Positions 25,451 through 35,692 of a stretch of 64,000 nucleotides of DNA are shown piece by piece (position 1 is the first letter of the stretch; every line of letters begins with the position of its first letter). Source of the DNA: Strigops habroptila (taxonomy: Eukaryota > Chordata > Aves > Psittaciformes > Psittacidae); NCBI RefSeq assembly GCF_004027225.2, contig NC_044289.2, positions 12,052,354 through 12,116,353 on the forward strand, given 5' to 3'. Position numbers and translations under genes: made by a program. The notes beneath the pieces were generated by a model. It saw only the letters and a list, made by a program, of their open reading frames with translations. It made no database searches and was not told where the DNA came from.

Positions 25451-26067
25451 CAGGCTGCGTGCCTGCTGTGGCAAATGGGACGAGTGCCTGCCGGGAGGGG
25501 GCGGGGCTTGCAGGCGGGGGCGGGCCCCGGCGGTGTGAGGGCGGGGCCGCGGTGGGGTGGGCAGCGCCAGCACCGGCTGTGCCGGGCGGGGCGGGGGGGG
25601 AGCGCCTCGCACCAACTGCGCTTGGGGCTGTGACGGGCAGAGCCCGCCCGGGCAGAGCCCCCGGGGGTTGGTGCCTCGGCCCGAGGGCAGCACAGGCGGC
25701 GCGTCCCCAGCGGAGCGTGAGCCCTGCGCGCTGTGCCCCCCTGCGCGCTGTGCCCCCCTACAGGTCCCTGACAGAGGCTGCCTGCTCTGTGCTGCCTGCT
25801 CTGTGCTGCCCTGCGCTGCCTGCCCTGTGCTTCTCTGTGCTGCCCTGCCTGCTCTGTGCTGCCCTACTCTGCTCTCCTCTCTGCACACCAGTTTTCCTGT
25901 GAACACCCCATGCGTTGTCCGCCTGCCTGCGGGACCCCGCGGTACCAGCCCTGCACACGCCGCTGGAGGCCAGCGTCCCAGAGCGCACCAGACCCAGTGT
26001 CCATGGAGCCGGGCTGGTGCGTGCCCTGAGAAGCAGAACCAGGAGAGCGTCTCCCTGCATTAGCCAG
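25398..26067 (+). ncRNA. Putative transcript driven by the orphan promoter (candidate lncRNA; speculative)
   Basis: A candidate acceptor (pyrimidine/C-rich run ending CCCCCTACAG at 25763) and a strong candidate donor (GCCAG|GTATGAGG, exon end 26067) would define an exon of 304 bases. The reading frames through it are rich in Cys/Leu/Pro/Ala from a CTGCTCTGTGCTGC-type repeat and look non-coding. The first ATG after the presumed start (25395-25397, just at the start site) gives only seven codons. Nothing links this to a known family; I infer it only from promoter and splice-site layout. Confidence 0.25.
25723..25885. repeat. Two short tandem repeats: CTGCGCGCTGTGCCCCC x2, then degenerate CTGCTCTGTGCTGCC units
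   Basis: About 34 bases hold two copies of a 17-18 base unit. About 100 bases of degenerate 10-15 base units follow from about 25778, built on TGCTCTGTGCTGCC. The second block explains the cysteine/leucine-rich open frames in all three + frames and their minus-strand shadows. Confidence 0.75.
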
Positions 26068-27239
26068 GTATGAGGAGCCCAGCAGGAAGCAGGAGGGGGA
26101 TGGTTTAAGCTGCACTGACCACCCATCCCTGGGGGCTCACACCCTTGCTATTCATTACGTTACCCTCCAGTCACGCTGGTTTGGGGTGCAGCGTGATGCC
26201 CTGCACCGTGCCCTCACCTGAGCGATGGGGGATGCGGCTGACAGGGACTCACCTCACCCCTCACATGGGTGCTCAGGAACCCCGAGGTGCTCACCTGAGG
26301 CAGAGCTGGGGGCACCAGTGGTGTTTTCCCCAGCCATGACTCCCTGTTGCTGTGCAGACCATCACCCCCATTGAGTTCACAGTGCTGGCTCCAGCCCCCC
26401 AGAGCCCCAGCCCACATTCCTCACCATGAGCACAATGCACAGGCTGGGGGGTGCCCCGTTGCTATTGCTGTCACCAGAGTTGCCCAGGGATTTCCTTGAG
26501 GCCACAAGCCTCCATCCTTCCATAGGGCAGGGGAGCCGGGGAAGGGGTGCAGAGCCCCTGGGGTCACCCTATGCCACAGGAGGCCAGGGGTAAGAGCTGG
26601 TTCAAGCAAAGGGCTTGAACTGGTGCCAGCCTCCACTATGGTGGAGAGCAGGTCTCCATCCCAAGGGAAGCAGTGCACCGAGCTGGCACAGAGCCTGCAG
26701 CCCTGAGCTGAAGGCTCTGTGTGAAGTACCAGCATTCACGCTCCTACTGCGTGCAAGGGGCTGGCTCAGCCGTGAGCCCAGCCGTGCTGCAGTGCCCATG
26801 CTGCCAGTGTCCTCTGGATCCATGCCCCTGCTCACCCCACAGGCTCCAGACCCAGCAAACTGTAAAGGAGCCCCACTGACATTGCTTCTTTCTTCCCTTT
26901 CCAAGGGGCTGCTTGTCTCACTTCGCCAGTGCTGGCCAGGAGGAGAGGAGACACAATCGCATCAGCCCTCTGCTGCTGCCAAATGCTTCCTGGCTCCGTG
27001 ATGCTGGGATCAGATGCTGTGGGAAGCGAGTACGTCACATCCCATCAGACCAAATGATGGTGCATGGCTCGTGCCAGGCCCTGGCCCCGCTTCTTCCGCA
27101 CCCAGCACGTTCCTCAAGCCTCTGAAGCAGCTTTGGCCAACGTCAGGAGGTGGGAGCTGGTGGTGAGGGAGGAGCAAGCGAAGCCACCCACAACTTGACA
27201 CAGTCCAGGCTCACACACAGCTCGTATTTAAAAAACGGA
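26068..27239. other. Intergenic sequence between the orphan transcript and the TGIF2 3' end
   Basis: This is moderately GC-rich sequence with open frames on both strands but no recognisable protein, RNA gene or repeat family. If the orphan + strand transcript exists, its further exons could lie here, and it would run towards TGIF2, which is transcribed the other way. Confidence 0.5.
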
Positions 27240-27256
27240 AAACAAACTAGAAAACT

Positions 27257-27262
27257 TTTATT
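27257..27262 (-). terminator. TGIF2: Probable TGIF2 poly(A) signal
   Basis: TTTATT on the + strand is AATAAA on the minus strand. It lies in an A/T-rich pocket within GC-rich sequence, about 1.9 kb after the TGIF2 stop. Confidence 0.55.
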
Positions 27263-28767
27263 TGACAACAGAAGAACGAACAAAAAGGTATTTACAGTAG
27301 TTTTGTTTTGCTCCGTAAATCTCATTCCAACAATCCCTGCCCTCCCCACGCTTCCTGGTCCATCTCCAGATCCACGGCCCAGGCAGAGCTGTAGCACTCC
27401 TGCCCTTGGGGAGGAAACCACTTTGGTTTGACTGGGGCAAAATAACGGGAGGAGACCAAAAAGTCTCTCTGGGGGAGAAAACAGACCTGCGGGGGGGGGC
27501 TACCTAGAAATAAGGGAGGGAGGCCTAAAATTCAGGAAGGAGGCAGACAGCAAAGGCTGGACATAAAATGGAGCTGGGGGAGAGGAGGAAGGGGGTGTTC
27601 ACAGCCACCCCATGAGCATCCTCTGTCCATGCCAGAGCTGGAGCCATCCCTGTGCAGCTCAGGGGCACCCGGCCCATGACACAGCGCTGGGACAAGCCTT
27701 CTGCAGCCCCACCAGCACTGGGGAGCTCCTCTCTCCATCACCTTCTCTCTGAAGAAAAGGGAAGGGCAACACCAGTCGCCAAAACCAGTGCTGCTCCCTT
27801 CAAGGCCCCACCATCCTGCAGGGTGCTGCTCCCCCAGCACCGCTGGCTCTGACCACTGCAGAGCACCAGGTCCTCTGGACGTTATTAACTCTAATCATGC
27901 AACTCAACAGTCAGGCTAATTTCCTAGGATTAGTGTTTCTGGGGATAGATAACATAGGTGTGTATCGCTCTTTAACTTCCATTTTGCAGTGAAACAGCAA
28001 TATCTCAGTGCCAGCACCAGTGCAGCACCCATGCTGACAGTGAGCAATGCCCAGGCTGGGGCACAGCCAGCTCCCAGCAGGGACCAGCTTGTCACTAGAG
28101 GTCCCCAGCACCGCGCAGCCACCAGCCCTGGAGAGCAAGAGCAGGAGGGAGGGCGCAGGGAGCAACAGGATTCATCCCTCCGCTTCCCAGGGCAGTTGGT
28201 GGATGAGGCAGCTCCGTTTGCCAGGAGCCAAGGGCTGCAGGCTGTGAGCGCTGCACTTGCAGGTCACCACACGTGCTCCTGCCCACAATATGCCTCTTCC
28301 CGCACTAGTTTTTAACCAAAAAAAAAGAGAAAATCAAGAAGTTGGATATAAAGTTTTCACAGTCTCAGCTTCACATCCACCCCCAGCAGCCGCCTGCAGT
28401 CAGCACCGCGCAGGCTCCGCACCACGCTCTCCGTTCCAGGACACAAACATTGAGCAGGAACTCGAGAGAAACACGGGGGGAGGTTGTGGAAATGCTTAAG
28501 AAACAAAAAAACAGAATAAAAAATCATATAATAAATCACAATTAAAAGGAAAATGTTTCAACAAAAAAAATTTGCTAAACAGCACCATCGAGATTTCTAC
28601 TGGCAGCAACTAAACAGAAAAGGAGGGTCCCATGTTTTCCATGTGGAAAAAATGCCACAGGCTTCAGCTTTCCAGTTCATCTGTGCTTTGCCCTTCCCTG
28701 GGCAAGGCAGGACTCTGCCAGAACAAGGTACCAGGAGGGCCCTCCACAAACAAAGGGAAAATAAAAA

Positions 28768-28782
28768 GGGGGGGGGGGGGGG
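28768..28782. repeat. Poly-G run, 15 bases
   Basis: This homopolymer lies inside the inferred TGIF2 3'UTR and reads as poly-C in the mRNA, a possible poly-C-binding-protein site. Its length is probably polymorphic and hard to sequence. Confidence 0.85.
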
Positions 28783-29198
28783 AAGAGACGAGAGATTTGG
28801 GAGGAAAAGCTTTTCATCCGTAGTCCTTAAAACAGACACCAACTTTAACACAAACATAAATTCTCTCTTTCTCTCCCTGAAGAAGCGGCGTGGCTGGACC
28901 CTTGTTTACAGGGGAGAGAAAAAGAAGTCAGCAGGTTTTCCAAGGGGAGCTCCACAGTAACCCTCAGTGGCGGCAGGGAGAGGTCAGTAAAGCTGCAAAG
29001 GTCTTTTCACATCGGCCACATCCTCCCAAGGGCAGCCGATGGGAGCCATGGGACAGTCCTTCCTCTCCCCCCTTGGCACAGAGACCAGAGCCCCCCGGAA
29101 GGCAGGAGTCCGCTTCCAAGACGAGCTGGTTTGGGGGGTGCAGGCAGGCGGGTGGCACAAGGAGGGGGTTCAGGCACCCCAAGGACCTGGCCATGGGG

Positions 29199-32100
29199 TT
29201 ATTTGGAGAGGGCGGCTCCGGGGGGCTCAGTCTGGGGCGAGAGGGGCAGCTGCCCCCCCTGCCGCTGCGACTCCAGCTCGGCCGCCTTCTGCAGCGCCAC
29301 TTCCACCAGCAGCTGGAAGCTGCTGAAGTCGTCCCCAAAGAGCTCGGGGGGCGTGGGGGGCGGCGTGTTGAAGAGTCCGCTGGTGGGGCTGGCCGCCTCG
29401 GCACGGGCCAGCAGGGTCACGGTGCTGCCGGGGGCACCCAGCGCCGCCTTGGGGACGGGGTCGGGCTCCGCTCGCTGCGGGCCAGGCGGCTTCTCCCAGT
29501 CGGGGCTGTGGGCGCTCACCACCGTCAGGCTGCTGCCCAGCGCCTGGGCAGGGTGGCACAGTACCTGCGGGCACACGGACATGGACAGCACCTTGGAGGC
29601 CCCCGCGGCCGTCACGGGAGGCACCACCAGCACCCCGGAGCCGGCAGCAGCCCCCCGCGGCAGGGCCACGTCGCCAGCTTTGCCCCCTCGGCGGGAGATG
29701 GTGAACTGGTTGGGGTCCTTCCCGTCCTTGCGCAGCATGTCGGGGAGCAGCCGCCGCCGGGCATTGATGAACCAGTTGCAGATCTGGGAGGAGAGAAGGG
29801 CACAGCGTGTCAGCACAGGAGCCCAAAGCCAAGGTAGCAAAAGCCCCCCCAAGATCCAGCAAGCAGCTCCCACACTGGGTCTGCCCCCCAGCCCTGCACC
29901 TCCTTCCCGTGGGGCTCCGCAGAGGCAGAGCTGCTCCAGGCAGGGGTTGCCCATGCACGGAAACCCCAACGCCGGCTGCTTCCTGCCTGGCATCGCTTGC
30001 CCGGGGCAGCCCCTTCCTCTCTGCACCCCTGTCCTGGTTGTCTGTGGTGCAACGCTCCCCCTGAGCCCTGCCAGCCCCCCCCCGGCAGGGACTGTGCATG
30101 GTGCCAGTGCCCCACAGCACCACTGGCACCTCCTCATCATGCCAGTACCAAACACAGCCTCGGCAGCTCTGGGGCTGAGCCACCCCATGAGCCACAGCAA
30201 GGCTGCACATGGGAGCTGCGCAGCCCGCTTCCCCAGGGAAGAATGGGCTCAGCGCTGACACCCCAAAGTCCCAGCAGCTGACAGTGCCCAGCCTTGTGCA
30301 GATGAAGCGGGGTGCAGCCTCCAGCACCCTCCTGAGGGTCCCTCCTGTCCCCCAGCCAGAGGCTGGGGCATTGCACGGAGCCAGCGTGGAGCCCAACAGC
30401 CTCCAGCAGGTCCTTGGTCCAGGGGGAGTTTTCCCATCTCCAGGTGATCCACCCCAGACATCAGCGTGACCAGTCGTGCTTCACACACTGATGTTGGTGC
30501 CAGCCTGGAAGGGAGCACTGGGCCTGTGCAGAGCAGACACACAGCAGCACAGCAGCATGGATGGAAAACCCTAAAACCCATCAGCTCCCAGAGCTGCAGC
30601 CCCCCATCCCCTAAGGGGGCGGCAGGGATTGCAGCAGTACATCCACACCTTCCCATGCTTCCTGCCAACAAGGTTACAGCCAACTTTAAAGGCTCTTCCA
30701 AACATCTGCACGCCAAAGAGGAAGCCCTTCAGAAACACAGTGGCCATGTATTGTTTCAGCATCTTTCTATAAAGTGCTACATTAAAATAACTGCTTTCTT
30801 TCTAGAAAACAATTAGAAGAGAATAAATCAGGGGGAAGAAATGACTGATCTTTGTTAAATCAACAGCTACGGAAAATATTTCCCCCGAGGAGAGAGAACT
30901 CACCACAGCTTCGATCGCAGCGAGATCTCAGTTGTCCTTTTTTGTCTTTAAGACAGTATTTGTCATTTAACACTCTCAAATACACCCGTCTCACCCCCTT
31001 CTCCCTTCCAAACCCTCCCTTGCAAGTCTTAGCTAGGTCCCCTGGACAGGATCTTGTGATCCCATGGCCATCAATCGCTGTAATCCCCAACCAGAGGGCT
31101 GGACTCCGGACACAAGAAAAAGCCCAACCAGCACCGAGAAGCTCTTAAAATCCTGCTGTGCCCCCCCATCATCTCCTTCCAGCTTTCAACTCCCCCCAGA
31201 GAACGCAGCACAGAGATGGGCACGTACAGACAACAGTGACACTGCAGGACACCGCACGGTGTCACCCGCCCGGGAGCTGGGATAAGCCTCAGCTTTGAAG
31301 CAAGCAGCTTTTTGCTTCTTTCCAAGCACGGCCATCACTTGGCCCCACCACAAGCACACCCTGGACTGTCACTTTGGGCAGCATCTGTCCCCACCACCAC
31401 CACGATGAGAGCAGCATCCCCTCTGCAGGGAGGAAAAGCTCATCCCCACAGGAGGGCTCAGGCTTGGAAAGCTGCTGTTGTCTGGGAAGCCTCGCCAGGA
31501 GCAGGCACCGCTTTTGTGCCTCCCCACTTTCTGCTGGGGAGTCCCTGGAGAGCCGTGGGCGCTGCGCTCCTGATCCCTGGTGCCAGCACATGGCTCCAGC
31601 TCCCTGGATACACAACTGAACAACCAGGGGTGCGTGGCCCGTGGCAGCGGCAGAGCCCTGCACTCGAGAGGCTCCTGGAGGAGCTGGATCGGCACCGATG
31701 GATCAAACCCCGCAGCCAAAGCATGTCCCACACCTCCACCCAACAGGCTTCTCCTCAGCAGATGAAGCAGCCCCCGCTGCAACCTGTTGTGTTCCCTCAG
31801 ACTGACAGAAACCCCAGTGACAGCCATAGGAAATGCCTCTGGATGGGACCCCCAGCCTGGGGGGCACCGGGGCAGCCTCTGCACCAGGCACACGCTGGCT
31901 GCAGGGGGTCCTATGGGGCAAACAGCCAGTGCACAGCAAAGCCACACCTCGACATAAGCCCATGTGCCTCCAGCACCATCCTCGGACCCAAATTGCTCAG
32001 GGCACAGACACCACCTGCAGCCCCACCGCCACAAGCCATGGGGCAAACCCCTGCATGCCAGGGGACATGGACCTGGGTTCGTCCTGTCCACACCAGCCCC

Positions 32101-33421
32101 AGTCCAGGACAAACCTAGACTCCCACAGCCCCAAACCCATCGCTGTGCTCCCCACTGCACTGACTCGAGCTCTCCCAGGACCATCACCTTGGAGCAGCGC
32201 GGACACAATCCTGGTGCAGAGCCAGGATTTAAAGAAATCCATTAAAATGAAAAGAAAGTTAGCCTTGCCGGCCAGGAAAAGGGAAACCAGACAGAGACAG
32301 CCACTGCTCACACACCGGTGTCTGGCTGGCCAGGGCCACGCTGAGCTGCAGGGAGAGAAGCCAGAGGTGTAGGGGAAGGCCCAAGGAGAGGAACTCAGCT
32401 GCAAACCCGCTGCCCTTTGCCTGCTGCTCTGCACACAAGAGCCGTTTCCCACCCTGCTATCAGAACCAGAGCATCTTCCTTCCCTGTCAGGAAGGCTGCT
32501 GGTGTTCCCATGGATCAGAGGGACAGGCAGCTCTCCCTGCTGCCCTAACAGCAGGCAGCGTGAAAGCCAAAGCTGGAAGGAAAAGCACTGCTCATTCCCA
32601 CTGCTCCTGGCTGGGCATCCATCACAGCACCCCAAGGAGAACATCAACCCACAGCCAGGCGCAGGACAGGGGGACTCCTGCCCCAGAGCCCTCAGCTGGG
32701 CTGGGGTCCCCTTAATGCAACTGGTGTAACTGGGGGCAGCTGGGACAGCCAGTACTTGGTGCTGCAAATGCCCACCCTAGGGTGGTTGTCCCCTGCCCAG
32801 TGCTGTGTGCAGGGGGGCAGTAGCCCTGGTCCCTTTGCTGGGGGGTGCCCAGGGGAAGAGGATAAAGCAGCACCCCCTGAAGCCCTCCCACCCGTAGTGG
32901 CTGTTACTAACAGAGTATTGCTGAGTTGGTCCCCATCCCAGTCCATCCATCTTCTGGCCGGCCAAAAAGCTCTCCTCCAGCACTGCCATAAAACTGGTCC
33001 CCAGGGCTCAGACCTCTTCCCAAAAGGATGCTGCCACGTGCCGGTGGCTTTGCTCCCCTGTGTTCCCTCCCTGGCCTCCGCGCTGCCCTTCAGAGGCAAG
33101 TGGTTCCAGCATCCCAAATCCTTTGGGATCTTCATGGGGTTCTCCCGGTCTGGCCCTTCCCAAGCACCATGGCACAGGACCCAGCAGCATCCCCAAGACG
33201 TGGGGACTGGCTCCTACCTGCAGCACAGAGAGGCTGGTCTGCCCCGAGAGGCTGAGCTTCTCCTGCTCCGAGGGGTAGGCATTGAAGCGGTGCTCGTACA
33301 GCCAGTCCCGGAGGATCTTCACGGACTCCTTGGGGAGATTGCCCCTTCTCTTCCTCTTGTTGGGCTGCGAGGGGTCGGGGGACGTGGCGCTGTCGTCCTC
33401 CCCGAGGTCACTATCCGACAT
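29199..33421 (-). CDS. TGIF2: TGIF2, TALE homeodomain co-repressor, complete CDS (262 aa, two coding exons)
   Basis: TGIF2 binds DNA through a TALE homeodomain and represses TGF-beta/SMAD and retinoid targets in the nucleus. Coding exons on the minus strand are 33421-33218 (68 codons; the exon opens at 33456 after an AG acceptor) and 29783-29199 (194 codons plus TAA). The junction is phase 0, between 'LSVLQ' and '[11 protein letters not shown]'. The start context ACCATGT is good. The N-terminus MSDSDLGED is diagnostic of TGIF2, not TGIF1. The homeodomain spans about residues 23-86, with the TALE 'AYP' loop (48-50) and the recognition-helix WFIN (71-74). The C-terminal repression segment has [11 protein letters not shown] and the [12 protein letters not shown] helix (about 205-235). 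It is 262 residues against about 237 in human; the extra length is mostly an acidic/Ser-Pro insertion at 10-21 and a looser middle region. Confidence 0.97.
29784..33217 (-). other. TGIF2: TGIF2 intron between the two coding exons
   Basis: Donor GTAGGAG lies at 33217 and acceptor CTCCCAG at 29784 (minus strand). The intron is about 3.4 kb and GC-rich, with an AT-richer island at about 30740-31010 that stands out from its surroundings and could be a conserved regulatory block. No interspersed repeat or nested gene is recognised. Long open frames on both strands are GC-driven. Confidence 0.8.
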
Positions 33422-33599
33422 GGTGGAGCTGCCCGCAGACCTCTCCTGGTTAAAGCCTGGCAGAGGGGGAAACCAAACAGCGGGCATCAGGCTGTGGGTG
33501 CAGGGGGGGGCACAGCCACAGACCCCCACACCTCGAACATGGGGGGCGGCTCCTTGCCCAGCCTTGTGCGGTGATGCAGGGGATGAGCCCCCCAAGGGG

Positions 33600-34660
33600 G
33601 GGGAAGAGCTACAGGCACCGGCTGAGCCCCCCCCGTGGCGCTTTACCGAGGTTTGCGGTGCTCGGGGGAGCCGATAACAAATGGGGCATTGAGGGTGGGG
33701 GGGAAACTACAACTAAATCAATCTCGGCAGGAGGAAGAGGCCGGCCCGGGCAGCTGGAGCCGCTCCGGGGCGAAGGCACCACGCGGGGTCATTGTGCGGC
33801 GGGGCGGCCTCCCCGCGCCGCTGTCACCGCCGGGCCCCCCCGCAACAGGTACCGCGGGCCAGGCCCCGCCGACACAAAGCCGGGGAGCGGCGAGCCCGGC
33901 CCCGGCTCCCCCCCCCCGCCCCGCTTCGGAGGGGGAGCGGAGGAGAAAGAAAAGAGTAGCCGGAGACCCGCCCGCGGCCCCGCACCGGGGCACGAACCGG
34001 CCCCGAACTGGGCAAACAACGTCGGCCAAGTTGGAAGCTACGCGGGGAGGGAACAAAACCCCCTCGAGCGCGGCCGGCCGCGGCTGCCGCAAACTTTTCA
34101 CGCTGGGGGCGGCTCCCGGCCCGGCCCGCACAAAGGCGGCGGGACCGCGCTGTGCCCGCACCCCCAGCCCGGCTCGGCCCGGTTCGGGTCGGTTCGGGTC
34201 CGCTCCGCCCGTCCCGGCTCCGCTCGGCTGCGCTCCGCCGCGCCGCAGCCCGGCCGGGACTCCATGTTTGCCGCCCGCCCCGCTGCGCTCTTACCCCCGG
34301 GCCGCCGCCGCCGCCGCCTCGGCCCTTGCATGGGCCGCACCGGGGTCGCGCCGCCGCCGCCGCTCCGGTGCCGGTACCGGTGCCGGGGGTGCAGCGGGAC
34401 CCTCCCGCGGCGGCGGGGCGGGCGGCTGAGGCGCAGCGAAAAGTTTTGGGTGGGCGGCGGTGACAGATGCCGAGACAGAGTTCCCTTTGTTCCCGAGGAG
34501 GCAGGAACTCGGCCGGGCCCCCCGCCCCCGGCCCCGGCCCGCCCGCCCCCGGCTGTCACCGCCGCCGCACCGGGCAGCGGCACCCGCGCCCCCGCCCCGC
34601 CGCCACACGGGCCGGGAGCTCCGCGGCGGGACACGGTGCCCGGCGGGAGGAGGGACACCC
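33600..34660 (-). promoter_or_regulatory. TGIF2: TGIF2 CpG island with probable non-coding first exon(s)
   Basis: The block is dense in CG and GC-box-like sequence. Two minus-strand donor candidates could join to the acceptor at 33457: GGGG|GTAAGAG (exon end about 34295) and CTCG|GTAAAG (exon end 33647). The former gives a 5'UTR exon within a CGG-rich stretch, the latter an intron of only about 190 bases. No TATA box is obvious. The start is likely dispersed, as is usual for CpG promoters. Confidence 0.65.
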
Positions 34661-34664
34661 CCCC

Positions 34665-35330
34665 CGCACCCGCCGAATGGGGCACCCGGACAGGGACACC
34701 CACCCGGGGACACCCGAACAAGGACACCCACACGGGACACCTGCACGGGACACCCATAGGACACCCGAACAGGGACACCCAACCGGGAACACTGGAGCAG
34801 GGACACCCGCACAGAACACCCGAACAGGAACACCCAAACGGGACACCCACGGACACCTGCATGGGACACCTGAACAGGGACACCCACTTCGGGACACCTG
34901 CATGGGGACGCCTGTAAAGGGACACCCGAACCAGGACACCCACACAACACTCCCACCCGGGGACACCCAAACAGGGACACCCGCACCGGGACTCCTGCAC
35001 AGGACACCCGTAGGACACCCGAACAGAGACACCCGCACAGAACAACCAAACAGGAACACCCGAACGGGACACCCACGGACACCTGCATGGAACACCCGAA
35101 CAGGGAAACCCGCACGGGGACACCCGAACAGGGACACTCACAGGGGGACACCCAAACAGGGACACCCACATCAGGGCACCAAAACGGGGACACCCGGACA
35201 GGGACACCCATAAAGGGACACCCACAAAGGGACACCCACACTAGGACACCCACACAACACCCCCACCCGGGGACACCCAAACAAGGACACCCACTGGGGA
35301 CACCTGAAGAGGGACCCGCACCCACGGGCA
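34665..35330. repeat. Degenerate minisatellite, units of about 10-20 bases built on GGGACACCC
   Basis: About 660 bases consist of repeated GGGACACCC followed by variable ACGAACA / ACACACG / TGCATG tails. Longer segments recur: the block around 34825 matches that near 35051, and 'CACACAACAC' with its flank recurs at 34941 and 35251, so there is irregular higher-order duplication. The array abuts the CpG island upstream of TGIF2. It keeps all six frames largely open, which explains several spurious long frames of Gly/Thr/Pro/Asp or Val/Ser/Cys/Gly composition. Confidence 0.93.
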
Positions 35331-35488
35331 TCTCCACAAGGCACCGCACAAGCTCCTTCCTTCACCCGGCCATGTTAAGGCTGACCCCAGTACCTGAGCA
35401 CCGAGGGGTTACTGGTGTCCATGGGTAGGCACCGGATGCAGGGCCAGGCGCGGGGACAGGAGCTGTGGGGTGGGTGCTGGGTGTGTGT

Positions 35489-35692
35489 GGGTATGAGGAA
35501 CCCCCTTCCCCAGAGGGTGCTCAGGCATTGGGACAGGCTGCCCAGGGCAGTGCTGGAGTCACCGTCCTGGAAGTGGTCACACACCGTGTACGCGAGGCCC
35601 TCAGTGCCATGGGTTAGCGGTGGCCTTGGCAGTGCTGGGGAACGGTTGATGATCTGAAAGGTCTTTTCTACCCGAGTTGGTTCCATGATTCA
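35489..35692 (+). mobile_element. CR1 LINE 3' fragment
   Basis: The copy is sense on the + strand: 'GGAACCCCCTTCCCCAGAG', 'GGCATTGGGACAGGCTGCCC', then 'TTGATGATCTGAAAGGTC' and 'GTTGGTTCCATGATTC'. This order matches the last about 200 bases of CR1. Many differences from the usual wording suggest an old insertion. It lies between the minisatellite and the MYL9 3' end. Confidence 0.92.

Larger units (their letters stand above)
27240..29198 (-). other. TGIF2: TGIF2 3'UTR (extent inferred)
   Basis: On the minus strand the UTR begins after the TAA at 29201-29199. It probably ends after the AATAAA whose complement TTTATT is at 27257-27262. No stronger minus-strand signal appears before that. A 15-base G-run (C on the mRNA) sits at 28768-28782. 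A UTR of about 1.9 kb would be long but not unusual for TGIF2. The exact end needs transcript data. Confidence 0.6.

Noticed and set aside
25298-26063. Protein-coding reading of the orphan transcript (111 and 168 codon frames)
   Set aside because: Cys/Leu/Pro/Ala-rich translation is explained by the local tandem repeats and CpG content, and the first begins upstream of the presumed start site. A non-coding RNA is the safer reading.
28890-30396. Several frames of 300-390 codons on both strands around the second TGIF2 coding exon
   Set aside because: They are shadows of the GC-rich TGIF2 exon (29199-29783). Only the frame giving [11 protein letters not shown] matches the homeodomain.
34098-35349. 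Long minus- and plus-strand frames (up to about 450 codons) over the minisatellite and TGIF2 CpG island
   Set aside because: The repeat unit lacks stop codons in several frames and the CpG island is GC-rich. The predicted proteins are pure repeat (Val-Ser-Cys-Gly or Gly-Thr-Pro-Asp) with no family resemblance.
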